The notes beneath the pieces are model-generated. The model made no database searches. It worked only from the letters and a program-made list of their open reading frames with translations, and was not told the DNA's origin. 64,000 bases of DNA from Prevotella sp. (GTDB lineage Bacteria > Bacteroidota > Bacteroidia > Bacteroidales > Bacteroidaceae): the NCBI GenBank assembly GCA_017617615.1, contig JAFZVV010000012.1:1-64000 (forward strand), read 5' to 3'. How positions within the stretch are numbered: position 1 is the first letter of the stretch; every line of letters begins with the position of its first letter. A program made the translations under genes and the position numbers. Positions 33,942-43,917 of the stretch are shown one piece after another.

Positions 33942-36182
33942 ATGAAACGTCTCATCATCATCATTGCTGTCGTCGTGGGGTTCGCACAGATGGGCATGGG
34001 TCAGGAAGAGCCCCAGCGCAAGAAAATCGCACTCGTGCTCAGCGGGGGTGGTGCAAAAGGTGTGGCCCATATCGGTGTGCTGAAAGTGCTTGAAAGAGCC
34101 GGGATGCCCATCGACATCATCACAGGCACCAGCATGGGCAGCATCATCGGAGGACTGTATGCCTGTGGGAACGATGCCATGCGGCTCGACTCCCTCTTTC
34201 GCGCACAAGACTGGGCGACGGTGCTCTCCGACAAGGACGACCTGAGATACCAAAGCCTGAAAGAACGAGAACAACACAACACCTACGCCCTCTCTACCAG
34301 TCTGAGGCTGAAAAAGAAAAAGAGGGCCACCATCGGTGGCGGCTTCATCATCGGCAAGAACATCGGCAGGATGCTCCGCACCTTAACCATTCCCTATACT
34401 GACTCCATAGACTTCGACGCCCTCCCCATCAGGTTCGCCTGCGTGGCCACCGATGTGGTGGACAACAGCGAACAGGTATTCCATAGCGGCGTGCTCAGCG
34501 AAGCCATGCGGGCGAGCATGTCGATTCCCGGTGCCTTCTCGCCTGTAAGGAAAGGCGACAAAGTGCTTGTAGACGGCGGACTACGCAACAATTACCCTGC
34601 CGACATCGCCAAAGAGATGGGTGCCGACTATATCATCGGCGTATCGGTAGCGAGCAAGTTGAGGACAGCGGAACGGCTGAACTCCACCGGCGACATCCTC
34701 CTGCAAATCGTCGACTTCAACACGAAGAACAAGTTTGACGAGAACATGGCCATTACCGACTTGCCCATTATCGTGAACACGGAGGGATACAGCACGGCAT
34801 CCTTCAGTGCTTCGGCCATCGACACACTGATACAGCGCGGTGAGGATGCTGCCATGGAACACTGGGACGAGATAGTGGCTCTCAAGGAGAAACTCTTCCC
34901 CGCACAAACCCCACCACGTCGTATAATCACCCAGTCGATATTGTCGGACAACCCGACCTACAGAATCGGACAACTGAGGTTCGAGAACATGACTCCGAGC
35001 GACGAGACCTTTCTACGGACAAAATTCAAGTTGAGAGAAGGTGACAGCATCAACACTGAGCGCGCCAATCTCATCACCGTGTCCATCCGCCTCGACCTGT
35101 TCTACCAGAGTGCCGACATCCGCGTAGAGAACAATGCCATCGACATGGACGACGGCACCAAGGCAGCGAGAATCATTTTCATCGCCGGCGAAAAGAAACC
35201 CAACAAGATGAGTGTCGGCATCCGATTCGACAACAAGGAGATGGTAGCGTTGCAGTCGAACATTGCCTTCCCTCTCCGTAAGCGGCTACCCATGCAACTC
35301 GACTTCACTGTCCGCCTCGGAAAGCACATCATGGCAAAAGCCGACTATGAGCTTCACCCCACCAATTTCCTCCACCCCACCCTCGCTCTGGCATTCCACC
35401 GCAATGACATCAACCTGTTTGAGTATGGCGCGAAGAGCTACAACCTCACTTACAACCGCCTAGCTGCCGAGGCTGTGCCATTGTCGTTCTTTGTTCGTAA
35501 TTTCCATATCAGTCTGGGTGCTGCCATGGACTATTATTTCAACAACAACCTGTTACTCGATCAAGTCAAGGAACACCAAATGGAGATACCCGACCACGAG
35601 CATTTCATCAGTTACTTCGCCAAAGTGAGCTACAACAGCGAGAACAACTGGTATTTCCCCACACGCGGAAGCAAGTTCAGTGCACGGTATGGGTATTACA
35701 CCGACAATTTCGTGAAACTGCATGATGAAATCGGCATGCACGAAGTGAGTATGATGTGGCGCACGAATTTTCCCGTGGGAAGATGCCTCGCCATCCAACC
35801 CATGCTCTATGGCAGGCTACTTCATTGCAAAGAAACACCCGTCATCATCAGCAACATCGTGGGAGGAGAATGGTTCGGGCATTACATAGACCAGCAACTG
35901 CCCTTTGCAGGAATGGGAAACATGGAACTACAATGGGACAAGTTCTTTGCCGCACAGATGCAGGCACAATATTCCATGACCACGAACAACCACCTCTTGC
36001 TGAGGTTTGCAGCAGCGCAAAACAGCGACAAATACAAAGATGTGCTCAAAAGCAAGACCATGCTGGGCGCACTGCTGAGCTATTATTACAATGCGCCCAC
36101 CGGACCAATAGGCGGGTCGATGGGATACAGCAACGTCACGGAAAAACTCTATTTCTATTTCAATCTCGGGTTTGTTTTCTGA
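33942..36182 (+). CDS. Patatin-like phospholipase fused to an outer-membrane barrel
   Basis: A 746-residue protein with signal peptide (MKRLIIIIAVVVGFAQMGMG). The patatin domain has SGGGAKGVAHIGVL, GTSMG (S64) and DGGLRNNYPADIA (D211). A short POTRA-like segment (residues about 330-390, IGQLRFENMTPSDE) and an Omp85-type barrel to the end follow. This is the PlpD-like (type Vd) plan, where the barrel is thought to carry the lipase to the surface. The barrel ends in F (NLGFVF), as outer-membrane proteins should. TACTTTTGC near 33904 is its promoter. Confidence 0.9.
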   Translation: MKRLIIIIAVVVGFAQMGMGQEEPQRKKIALVLSGGGAKGVAHIGVLKVLERAGMPIDIITGTSMGSIIGGLYACGNDAMRLDSLFRAQDWATVLSDKDDLRYQSLKEREQHNTYALSTSLRLKKKKRATIGGGFIIGKNIGRMLRTLTIPYTDSIDFDALPIRFACVATDVVDNSEQVFHSGVLSEAMRASMSIPGAFSPVRKGDKVLVDGGLRNNYPADIAKEMGADYIIGVSVASKLRTAERLNSTGDILLQIVDFNTKNKFDENMAITDLPIIVNTEGYSTASFSASAIDTLIQRGEDAAMEHWDEIVALKEKLFPAQTPPRRIITQSILSDNPTYRIGQLRFENMTPSDETFLRTKFKLREGDSINTERANLITVSIRLDLFYQSADIRVENNAIDMDDGTKAARIIFIAGEKKPNKMSVGIRFDNKEMVALQSNIAFPLRKRLPMQLDFTVRLGKHIMAKADYELHPTNFLHPTLALAFHRNDINLFEYGAKSYNLTYNRLAAEAVPLSFFVRNFHISLGAAMDYYFNNNLLLDQVKEHQMEIPDHEHFISYFAKVSYNSENNWYFPTRGSKFSARYGYYTDNFVKLHDEIGMHEVSMMWRTNFPVGRCLAIQPMLYGRLLHCKETPVIISNIVGGEWFGHYIDQQLPFAGMGNMELQWDKFFAAQMQAQYSMTTNNHLLLRFAAAQNSDKYKDVLKSKTMLGALLSYYYNAPTGPIGGSMGYSNVTEKLYFYFNLGFVF

Positions 36183-36207
36183 TTTCGGGCTGCGCCCGAA
36201 TAAGGGG

Positions 36208-36332
36208 AGTTAAAGGGAAGTTAAAGGGAATGTTTTCGTTAAGCCAAATGAGCAGAGCCAAACTTGTTTGTGCTATGCCATGGCGAGAAAACATCGGCGA
36301 AGCCAAGTTAAAGGGAAGTTAAAGGGACATAT
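36208..36332 (+). repeat. Dispersed ~123-bp element, copy 2
   Basis: It matches 4397-4519 in reverse orientation with only a few changes plus one extra AGTTAAAGGGA unit. Internal inverted arms ATGTTTTC (36230-36237) and GAAAACAT (36287-36294) could pair. It lies after the patatin-barrel stop, next to CGGGCTGCGCCCG. Confidence 0.85.
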
Positions 36333-36334
36333 GC

Positions 36335-36405
36335 ACTGTTTCTCTACAGTTTGTCATGAACCCGTTTCTCTGCCATTTGCTCATGAAGATTTTCAAATGG
36401 TTATT
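36335..36405. repeat. Two diverged copies of a GTTTCTCT...TCATGAA motif
   Basis: CTGTTTCTCTACAGTTTG and CCGTTTCTCTGCCATTTG are each followed by xTCATGAA. The second copy also matches 28128-28161 in reverse. Confidence 0.55.
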
Positions 36406-36409
36406 ACCC

Positions 36410-36503
36410 TCAAAACAAAAACCCCGGCATCACGCCGGGGCTTTCTTCTTGAATGTTTCAGCAGTCTGTCTTATGTAGTTATCTATTCTTGAAAATCGTA
36501 TTT
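36410..36503 (-). ncRNA. Predicted small RNA of about 90 bases
   Basis: A strong minus-strand promoter is directly upstream, and the transcript would end in a textbook terminator. CCCCGGC (36422-36428) and GCCGGGG (36434-36440) make the stem and TTTTTGTTTT follows on the minus strand. The roughly 90 bases between contain no ATG-initiated frame, so a non-coding RNA is the simplest reading. The next gene on this strand is far away (33.7 kb), so this is not a leader. Identity unknown. Confidence 0.55.
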
Positions 36504-36509
36504 ACGAGT

Positions 36510-36542
36510 GCAAAGATAACGAAAAAACCTACTCGACTCAAA
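36510..36542 (-). promoter_or_regulatory. Promoter of the predicted small RNA
   Basis: On the minus strand TTTG (36542-36539) and TATCTTTGC (36518-36510) are 20 bases apart, an exact consensus pair. No protein gene follows in that direction. Confidence 0.7.
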
Positions 36543-36880
36543 TTACCAGCCGCCGAAAGTCGAAAAAATCACGCAAACGTTTTCGTATGCTTATCTAAAT
36601 CCATGAGGGGTAAAAGAGGATTAGCACCAATGGAAGATGATACTTGGGAGTGGAATGAAGGAGACAGAAGTGCAGGTTTCTCACGTATGATTTCTTTCAT
36701 TTTCTGACAGTTGCGTTAGATTTTTTTAATTTTTTTTGGTCATTTGAAAGAAAAACACTATTTTTGTTTTTTGAAACTGATTGATTGATTTTTCCATCAC
36801 AAATAGAATAAGGATGCAAGTCCCTTTTTCCCTTTTGGGGCAAATTTCATATAGATTATTTATTTAAATCTTTTAGGAAA
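36543..36880. other. Gap before the second barrel gene
   Basis: No gene that I can support. A plus-strand TATTTTTG near 36759 is a likely promoter for the barrel gene, with about 110 bases of leader. A 34-codon frame from 36602 (MRGKRGLAPMEDDTWEW) exists but has no support. Confidence 0.4.
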
Positions 36881-37489
36881 ATGAAAAAACTATTTCTTTT
36901 AGTAACCATCATGATGGTATCAACCTGTGCTTTTGCTCAGCATGCACCTGGTTCATTGACATTACAACCCCGTATCGGTTTTAGTGCCGCTGACTTCAAC
37001 AACACCGCTGACACCAAGGCCCGCGTAGGTCTGGTTGTGGGTCCGGAGTTCGAATACACTTTCAGTAATCGCTTCAGCATCGCCGCTGGTCTGAACTACT
37101 CTCAGCAAGGTACAGAATTGAAAGATTACGATGTCACAGGTAAGTTTGACTACCTTACCATACCCGTCGTGGCCAACGTCTATCTCTTTAAAGGCTTTGC
37201 ACTTAAAGCAGGCGTTCAGCCGGGAATCAATCTCTCCGCCAAAGTAGAAGTAAACGGCAAAGAAAATGACGTTGATGATGGTTTTGTGAAATCTTTCGAT
37301 TTTGCCATTCCCGTGGGTTTGTCGTATGAATTCTACAACTTTGTGCTCGACGCTCGTTATGTCTTTGGTCTCACCAAGATTTTCGACGTGGATAAAATCA
37401 ACAAGCAGGGTTTTGAAGGATTCGACCTCGACAGCAAGAATCTTGGATTCCAACTGACACTGGGCTACAAGTTCACCCTGATTCCTTGA
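36881..37489 (+). CDS. PorT-like outer-membrane beta-barrel protein (copy 2)
   Basis: A 202-residue paralogue of the 32.3-kb gene. The signal peptide is MKKLFLLVTIMMVSTCAFAQ. Strands such as GPEFEYTFSNRFSIAAGLNY, TIPVVANVYLFKGFALKAGV and LGFQLTLGYKFTLIP show the barrel pattern. The pair brackets a DUF554 gene and the patatin-barrel gene. A strong hairpin ends the unit. Confidence 0.85.
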   Translation: MKKLFLLVTIMMVSTCAFAQHAPGSLTLQPRIGFSAADFNNTADTKARVGLVVGPEFEYTFSNRFSIAAGLNYSQQGTELKDYDVTGKFDYLTIPVVANVYLFKGFALKAGVQPGINLSAKVEVNGKENDVDDGFVKSFDFAIPVGLSYEFYNFVLDARYVFGLTKIFDVDKINKQGFEGFDLDSKNLGFQLTLGYKFTLIP

Positions 37490-37547
37490 TTTAATCTTTA
37501 ATCAAATGTGGGTGCCTTTGACGGCATCTTCATCGATATTTTCATAC

Positions 37548-37588
37548 AAGTTCTGCTCACTCGCGTGCGAATGAGCAGAACTTTTTTC
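37548..37588 (+). terminator. Strong terminator after the barrel gene
   Basis: AAGTTCTGCTCA pairs with TGAGCAGAACTT (37548-37559 and 37572-37583). An inner TCGC/GCGA stem lies in the loop and TTTTTT follows. Confidence 0.9.
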
Positions 37589-37613
37589 GTTTAGACTATA
37601 TCAAGACCTTCGG

Positions 37614-37640
37614 CTATCTTTGACCTGCGGTCGAAGATAG
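37614..37640. repeat. 12-bp hairpin with TGC triloop
   Basis: CTATCTTTGACC and GGTCGAAGATAG pair with one G-T and a three-base loop. It is one of several very tight intergenic hairpins in this window. Confidence 0.55.
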
Positions 37641-37718
37641 GCTGCACCTCAGAAATGAAAATAAAAAATGCTTTTTTATTTTGCATTCCGTTCGGTTTGC
37701 ACTATCTTTGCAAAAGCT

Positions 37719-38969
37719 ATGAAAGAATTTGTGATTTCTGAGGCGCAAGCCGAAACTGCCGTCCTCGTGGGCTTGATTACCAAAGACCAAGACGAAGCCA
37801 AGACTAAAGAATACCTCGACGAATTGGAGTTTCTTGCCGACACTGCCGGAGCGGTGACCGTGAAGCGCTTTACCCAGCGCGTGAACGGTCCCTCATCGGT
37901 GACCTATGTGGGGAAAGGAAAACTCGAAGAGATACGCGACTATATCAAAGCCGAAGAGGATGCCGACCGCATCGTGGGCATGGTGATTTTCGATGATGAG
38001 CTCTCTGCAAAGCAACTGCGCAACATCGAGGAAGTGCTGAAAGTGAAAATCCTCGACCGCACTTCGCTCATCCTCGACATCTTCGCCATGCGCGCGCAGA
38101 CCGCCAACGCCAAGACCCAGGTGGAGCTGGCACAATACCGCTATATGTTGCCCCGCCTGCAACGTCTGTGGACACACCTCGAGCGCCAGGGCGGTGGCTC
38201 GGGCTCGGGCGGCGGAAAAGGGTCGGTGGGACTGCGTGGTCCGGGTGAGACACAGCTCGAGATGGACCGCCGTATCATCCTCCAGCGCATGACCCTCCTG
38301 AAACAACGTCTGGCAGAGATTGACAAGCAGAAGACGACACAGCGCAAGAACCGCGGTCGCCTTATCCGCGTAGCCCTCGTGGGCTATACCAACGTAGGGA
38401 AGTCGACCATCATGAACCTGCTCTCGAAGAGCGAGGTGTTTGCCGAGAACAAGCTCTTTGCCACCCTCGACACCACCGTGCGCAAGGTGGTGGTGGAAAA
38501 CCTCCCCTTCCTCCTCGCCGACACCGTGGGTTTCATCCGCAAATTGCCCACCGACCTGGTAGACTCCTTCAAGTCGACACTCGACGAGACCCGTGAGGCC
38601 GACCTCCTCATCCACGTCGTAGACATCTCACACCCCGACTTCGAGGAACAGATTACCGTGGTGGAGAAGACCCTCAGCGAACTGGGATGTTCGGAGAAGC
38701 CACTGATGATTGTCTTCAACAAGATTGATGCCTACCACTGGGTTGACAAGGAACCCGACGACCTCACCCCTCCGACAAAAGAGAACATCACCCTTGACGA
38801 GTTGCGCCGCACCTGGATGGCGAAACTCAACGACAACTGCATCTTCATCTCCGCACGCGAACACATCAACATCGACGAACTGCGCTCGGTGCTCTACAGG
38901 AAAGTGCGCGAACTACATGTGCAGAAATATCCCTACAACGATTTCCTATACCCTGAGGTGGAGGAATGA
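37719..38969 (+). CDS. hflX: GTPase HflX
   Basis: Ribosome-binding GTPase that splits stalled or idle ribosomes. The 416-residue protein has the HflX N-domain (GKGKLEEIRDYI), a Gly-rich linker (ERQGGGSGSGGGKG), GPGETQLEMDRR, and the G domain with GYTNVGKST (G1), DTVGF (G3) and NKID (G4). The ATG at 37719 is used because TATCTTTGC (37703-37711) ends seven bases before it, so the message is probably leaderless. A longer in-frame start would include the promoter. Confidence 0.95.
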   Translation: MKEFVISEAQAETAVLVGLITKDQDEAKTKEYLDELEFLADTAGAVTVKRFTQRVNGPSSVTYVGKGKLEEIRDYIKAEEDADRIVGMVIFDDELSAKQLRNIEEVLKVKILDRTSLILDIFAMRAQTANAKTQVELAQYRYMLPRLQRLWTHLERQGGGSGSGGGKGSVGLRGPGETQLEMDRRIILQRMTLLKQRLAEIDKQKTTQRKNRGRLIRVALVGYTNVGKSTIMNLLSKSEVFAENKLFATLDTTVRKVVVENLPFLLADTVGFIRKLPTDLVDSFKSTLDETREADLLIHVVDISHPDFEEQITVVEKTLSELGCSEKPLMIVFNKIDAYHWVDKEPDDLTPPTKENITLDELRRTWMAKLNDNCIFISAREHINIDELRSVLYRKVRELHVQKYPYNDFLYPEVEE

Positions 38970-39029
38970 GCGTACGGGGAAACCTGAATTTCAGAACAAT
39001 CATTAAAATCAATAACCACTTATTTATCA

Positions 39030-40886
39030 ATGGAATACAGACAACTAAACCAAGAAGAAATTGCCTTGCTCGAAGAACGCGGCTGCAAGGCAGAAGACTG
39101 GGACCTCGTGATGGTGGCACCAGGATTCAATGCCAGTTATATCCGAAACACCTCGTTCTACGGCGAGATACGCATGGGCGTTTTCGAAAAAGAGATAGAG
39201 GTGAGCAAGGGTTTCGTGAAGCACTGTGGCATCAAGAGCACCACCCTGCGCAATGTGACGATGGGCGACAACTGCCTCATCGAGAACATCGGAAACTTCA
39301 TCAACAACTACACCATCGGTGATGAGTGCTACATCAGCAACGTGAACACCATTGAAACCACTGAGGGGGCTACCTTCGGCGAAGGAAACCTCATCTCCGT
39401 ACTCAACGAGGTTGGCGACGGCAACGTGATGCTCTTCGACGGACTGACGAGCCAGTTGGCCGCCTTCATGGTGAAGCACTACCGTGACAAGGAACTGATG
39501 AAGCAGATTTTCAAGCTCATCCGCAAGGAAGTGGAGGCCAGTGTGCCCGAACGCGGTACCATCGGCAGGAACGTGAAAATCATCAATACCGGCGAGATAA
39601 CCAACACCCATATCAATGATGACTGCGAAATCAGCGGTGCCTGCCGCCTCAGCGACTGCTCCATCAAGAGCATTCCCGAGGCCAGCGTATATATCGGGTC
39701 GGGCGTGATTTGCGAGAACTCCATCATCTACGACGGCAGTTCGATACTCAACAGCGTGAAGCTCGAGAACTGTTTCGTGGGAGAGGCCTGTAAGATTACC
39801 AACGGCTTCGCCGCAGAGAACAGCATATTCTTCGCCAACAGTTTCATGTCGAACGGCGAGGCATGCGCTGCCTTCTGCGGTCCGTTCTCCGCCAGTCACC
39901 ACAAGAGCTCGCTGCTCATCGGTGGAATGTTCTCATTCTACAACGCCGGGTCGGCCACCAACTTCAGCAACCACGCCTACAAGATGGGACCCATGCACTA
40001 CGGCACCCTCGAGCGCGGTGTGAAGACTGCCAGCGGCGCATACATCCTCATGCCGGCACAGATAGGCACCTTCTCGGTGTGCTTCGGAAAACTGATGTAT
40101 CACCCCGACACCCGAAACCTGCCTTTCTCGTACCTCATCGCCTACGGCGACACGATGTACCTGAACCCCGCACGCAACCTCACTACCGTAGGACTCTACC
40201 GCGACATCCGCAAGTGGCCGAAGCGCGACAAGCGTCCACGCAGCGGACAGAAGAGCATCGTGAACTTCGACTGGCTCAGTCCGTTCTCCGCCGGCGAGAT
40301 TCTCGAGGGCAAGCAGGTGCTCGAGAGCCTGAAGGCTGCCTCTGGCGACAGGGTGTCGACCTACAACTACCACGAATACGTGATTAAGGCGAGTCACCTA
40401 CGCCTGGGCATCCAGCTCTACGACATGGCCCTCCGAATCTACATGGGCGCAGTGCTCAAGCGCCACAAGCTCGAGCTGCCGAAGAGTCCGATAGGCAAAG
40501 GCAAGTGGAGCGACCTTGCCGGTCTTCTCCTTCCCGAGACCGAGGAATACCGCCTCGTCGACGACATCAAGAACGGGACCATCATCGACATCTATGACAT
40601 CCTCGACCGGTTCACCGAGATTCACCAGAACTATTCGGAGTATCGCTGGACATGGACCTACCAGATGATTCTCGACTACTACGGTCTGGAAACCCTCACC
40701 GAGGAAGATGCACAGAACATCCACCAAGACTATATCACCGCACGCCGCAAATGGATTGCCGAGATACAGGCCGATGCCGAGAAGGAATACGCCCTCGGCG
40801 ACGTGGACAAGGAAGTGCTCGACAACTTCATCACCCAACTGAAGGGAGAGATGGACTATGAGAACGAAATCAAGATAGAATCATAA
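39030..40886 (+). CDS. DUF4954 left-handed beta-helix protein
   Basis: A 618-residue cytosolic protein. Residues about 60-330 show the hexapeptide rhythm of a left-handed beta-helix (TTLRNVTMGDNCLIENIG, ECYISNVNTIETTEGATFG and later turns), as in acyltransferases and sugar nucleotidyltransferases. A helical domain forms the C-terminal third. The whole matches DUF4954, a Bacteroidetes family of unknown function. It starts 60 bases after hflX, and the M16 peptidase gene follows 21 bases after its stop. Confidence 0.9.
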   Translation: MEYRQLNQEEIALLEERGCKAEDWDLVMVAPGFNASYIRNTSFYGEIRMGVFEKEIEVSKGFVKHCGIKSTTLRNVTMGDNCLIENIGNFINNYTIGDECYISNVNTIETTEGATFGEGNLISVLNEVGDGNVMLFDGLTSQLAAFMVKHYRDKELMKQIFKLIRKEVEASVPERGTIGRNVKIINTGEITNTHINDDCEISGACRLSDCSIKSIPEASVYIGSGVICENSIIYDGSSILNSVKLENCFVGEACKITNGFAAENSIFFANSFMSNGEACAAFCGPFSASHHKSSLLIGGMFSFYNAGSATNFSNHAYKMGPMHYGTLERGVKTASGAYILMPAQIGTFSVCFGKLMYHPDTRNLPFSYLIAYGDTMYLNPARNLTTVGLYRDIRKWPKRDKRPRSGQKSIVNFDWLSPFSAGEILEGKQVLESLKAASGDRVSTYNYHEYVIKASHLRLGIQLYDMALRIYMGAVLKRHKLELPKSPIGKGKWSDLAGLLLPETEEYRLVDDIKNGTIIDIYDILDRFTEIHQNYSEYRWTWTYQMILDYYGLETLTEEDAQNIHQDYITARRKWIAEIQADAEKEYALGDVDKEVLDNFITQLKGEMDYENEIKIES

Positions 40887-40907
40887 CCCCAACCAAAAAG
40901 CAAACAA

Positions 40908-43814
40908 ATGAAAATACGACTGACCTTCATTGCCATGGCGTGCGCCATGACAATGACACTGGGCGCCAAAGACTACCACTACACCACCGTGCCCGGCGAC
41001 TTGACACAGACCCGTATCTACAAGCTCGACAACGGGCTCACCGTCTACCTCTCCGTGAACAAGGAGAAGCCACGCCTGCAGGCCAATATCGCCGTCAGGA
41101 CCGGCTCACGCAACGACCCCGCCGAGACCACCGGCCTTGCCCACTACCTGGAGCACCTGATGTTCAAAGGCACGAAGCAGTTTGGCGTGACCGACCCCGT
41201 GGCCGAAGCCCCCTATCTCGACGATATCGAGGCTCGTTACGAGAAATACCGCAAGATGACCGACCCTGCCGAGCGCAAGCAGGCCTACCATGAGATAGAC
41301 AGTGTGTCGCAGCTCGCCGCCAAGTATTTCATCCCCAACGAGTATGATAAGCTGATGTCGGCCATCGGCAGCGAAGGCACCAATGCCTATACCAGCAACG
41401 ACGTGACGTGCTATGTGGAGAACATCCCCTCGAACGAGATAGAAAACTGGGCACGCGTGCAGGCCGACCGTTTCCAAAACATGGTCATCCGTGGCTTCCA
41501 CACCGAGCTTGAGGCCGTGTACGAGGAAAAGAACATCGGCATGGCACAAGACCAGCGTAAGATGTGGGAAGCCCTCTACGCCCTGCTCTTCCCCACCCAC
41601 CCCTATGGCACGCAGACCACCATCGGCACGCAGGAGCACCTGAAGAACCCATCTATCACCAACATCAAGAACTATTTCCGCAACTACTACGTGCCCAACA
41701 ACGTTGCCATCTGCATGGCAGGTGACTTCGACCCCGATGAAGTGATTGCCATCATCGACAAGTATTTCGGCAACTGGAAACCCAACGCACAGCTCAACGT
41801 CCCGCAGTTCGCCCCACAGGCAGCCATCACCTCGCCGCGCGATACCAGCGTGATAGGCAAGGAAGCCGAATACCTGATGATGGGATGGCGCTTCGGCAAG
41901 GCCAACTCCGGACAGGTAGACACGCTCAACATCATCAGCAGCGTGCTCGCCAATGGCAAGTGCGGACTGTTCGAGGTGGACCTTGAGCAGAAGATGCGGC
42001 TGATGTCGGCAGGCGCCTTTGCCGACGAGATGGCCGACTACTCGCCGTTCGTGCTCGTCGGCTACCCGAAAGACAACCAGAGTCTTGACGAAGTGCGCCA
42101 GTTGCTGCTCGAAGAGATGGGCAAGCTGCGACGCGGCGAGTTCAGCGACGACCTCATCCCCGCTGTGGTAAGCAACGCGAAGCTCAGTTTCTTCAAGTCG
42201 ATACAGAACAACAGCAACAGGGCCAGCATGATGGTAAATGCCTTCATCAACCAGCAGTCATGGGAAGACGTGGCCAACTACGTGGAGCGCATCTCCAAGA
42301 TATCGAAGCAAGACGTGGTGAACTTTGCCAACAAGTATCTCGGTGACAACAACTATGTATGTGTATATAAACGCGTGGGCACCGACTCCACACAGGTGAA
42401 AATAGACAAGCCCGAGATTACCGCCATACCCACCAACCGTGAGTTGACCAGCCAGTTCCTCAACGAAATCAAGAACGCCTATGTGAAACCCATCTCACCA
42501 AGGTTCCTCGACTTCGAGAAAGACCTCACCGTGGGAAAGACGAAGAAAGGACTGCCCCTGCTCTACAAGCACAACGAAGAAGACGGACTCTTCAACCTTA
42601 CGTTCATGTATGACTTCGGCGAGGAGAGCGACCTCAACCTCAGCTACGGTCCCTCTTATCTCGACTATATCGGCACCGACAAGAAGAGCGTGAGCGACAT
42701 CAAGCTCGACTTCTACAAGCTCGCCTGCAACTACTCCGTCAACGTAAACAGCTTCTACACCACCGTAAACCTCAACGGACTGAGCGAAAACATGTCGGCA
42801 GCCCTTGCCCTCCTCGAAGACCTGCTGCAGAATGCCAAGGCCGATGCCGACTCCTACTCGCAACTCGTCGACCTCCTGATGAAGAGCCGTATGGATGCCA
42901 AAAAGAACCAGAGTTCGAACTTCAGCGCACTGAGGAACTATGTCACCTACGGCACCTACAACCCCCAGCGCAACATGCTCAGCGAGGCAGAGCTACGTGC
43001 AGCCGACCCACAGCATTTCCTCAACCTCCTTGGAGGACTGAAGAACTACGAGCACACCGTGATGTACTATGGTCCGATGAGCGAGAAGGAGCTGAACAAG
43101 GTGCTGGGCAAGTACCATAAGACCAACAAGCGCCTGCTGCCCGTTCCCGCCGGCCGTGAATACATGGAGCAACTCACCCCCACCAACGAGGTGTATATCG
43201 CTCCCTACGAGGCAAAGAACATCTACATGATACAGTACCACAATGAGGGTAAGCACTTCAACCTGGACGAGGCACCCGTGCGTACGCTGTTCAACGAGTA
43301 TTTCGGAGGAGGCATGAACACCATCGTGTTCCAGGAACTCCGTGAGAGCCGTGGCCTGGCCTACAGCGCCTCTGCCAACTACAGCACGCCCTTCCGCCTG
43401 AACCATCCCGAGTCGTTCCTTACCTACATCGTGTCGCAGAACGACAAGATGATGGACTGCATCAGCACTTTCAAGAGCATCATCGACACCATCCCGCAGA
43501 GCCAGGCCGCCTTCGACATCGCCAAGCAGAGCGCGATAAAGAGCCTGCAGACCGCCCGCACGACGAAGTTCAGCATCCTCAGCAACTACTACTGGGCAAA
43601 GAAACGCGGTTTCGACTTCGACCTCAACGAGCGCATCTACAACGCCCTTCCCGGTGTGACGCTGCAAGACATCGTCAATTTCGAGCGCAAGAACATGGTG
43701 GGCAAGACCTACAAGTACATCATCCTCGGCGACGAGAAGGAACTCGACATGAAAGCCCTGGAGAAGATTGGTCCGATACACCGCCTCAGCACCGAGGAAA
43801 TCTTCGGATACTAA
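40908..43814 (+). CDS. M16-family zinc metallopeptidase, two-domain
   Basis: A 968-residue exported peptidase (signal-like MKIRLTFIAMACAMTMTLGA). The inverted zinc motif is HYLEH (H79, E82, H83), with a downstream glutamate near ELEAVYEEKNIG. The second, inactive M16 half starts around residue 530 and contains NEYFGGGMNTIVFQELRESR. The length suits the full pitrilysin-type arrangement that closes over peptides. Probable location is the periplasm. Confidence 0.92.
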   Translation: MKIRLTFIAMACAMTMTLGAKDYHYTTVPGDLTQTRIYKLDNGLTVYLSVNKEKPRLQANIAVRTGSRNDPAETTGLAHYLEHLMFKGTKQFGVTDPVAEAPYLDDIEARYEKYRKMTDPAERKQAYHEIDSVSQLAAKYFIPNEYDKLMSAIGSEGTNAYTSNDVTCYVENIPSNEIENWARVQADRFQNMVIRGFHTELEAVYEEKNIGMAQDQRKMWEALYALLFPTHPYGTQTTIGTQEHLKNPSITNIKNYFRNYYVPNNVAICMAGDFDPDEVIAIIDKYFGNWKPNAQLNVPQFAPQAAITSPRDTSVIGKEAEYLMMGWRFGKANSGQVDTLNIISSVLANGKCGLFEVDLEQKMRLMSAGAFADEMADYSPFVLVGYPKDNQSLDEVRQLLLEEMGKLRRGEFSDDLIPAVVSNAKLSFFKSIQNNSNRASMMVNAFINQQSWEDVANYVERISKISKQDVVNFANKYLGDNNYVCVYKRVGTDSTQVKIDKPEITAIPTNRELTSQFLNEIKNAYVKPISPRFLDFEKDLTVGKTKKGLPLLYKHNEEDGLFNLTFMYDFGEESDLNLSYGPSYLDYIGTDKKSVSDIKLDFYKLACNYSVNVNSFYTTVNLNGLSENMSAALALLEDLLQNAKADADSYSQLVDLLMKSRMDAKKNQSSNFSALRNYVTYGTYNPQRNMLSEAELRAADPQHFLNLLGGLKNYEHTVMYYGPMSEKELNKVLGKYHKTNKRLLPVPAGREYMEQLTPTNEVYIAPYEAKNIYMIQYHNEGKHFNLDEAPVRTLFNEYFGGGMNTIVFQELRESRGLAYSASANYSTPFRLNHPESFLTYIVSQNDKMMDCISTFKSIIDTIPQSQAAFDIAKQSAIKSLQTARTTKFSILSNYYWAKKRGFDFDLNERIYNALPGVTLQDIVNFERKNMVGKTYKYIILGDEKELDMKALEKIGPIHRLSTEEIFGY

Positions 43815-43917
43815 CACGGAATGAAGCATCCAGTTCTGGAATTACCGGATGAAAGGATGATGTCTTACAAAAAAAGAAGATAACCAAAGCATATCCACCT
43901 TATAAATCCAAAACATT

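Noticed and set aside
36453..36707. Plus-strand frame across the predicted small RNA
   Set aside because: It contains the minus-strand promoter sequence and no protein features.
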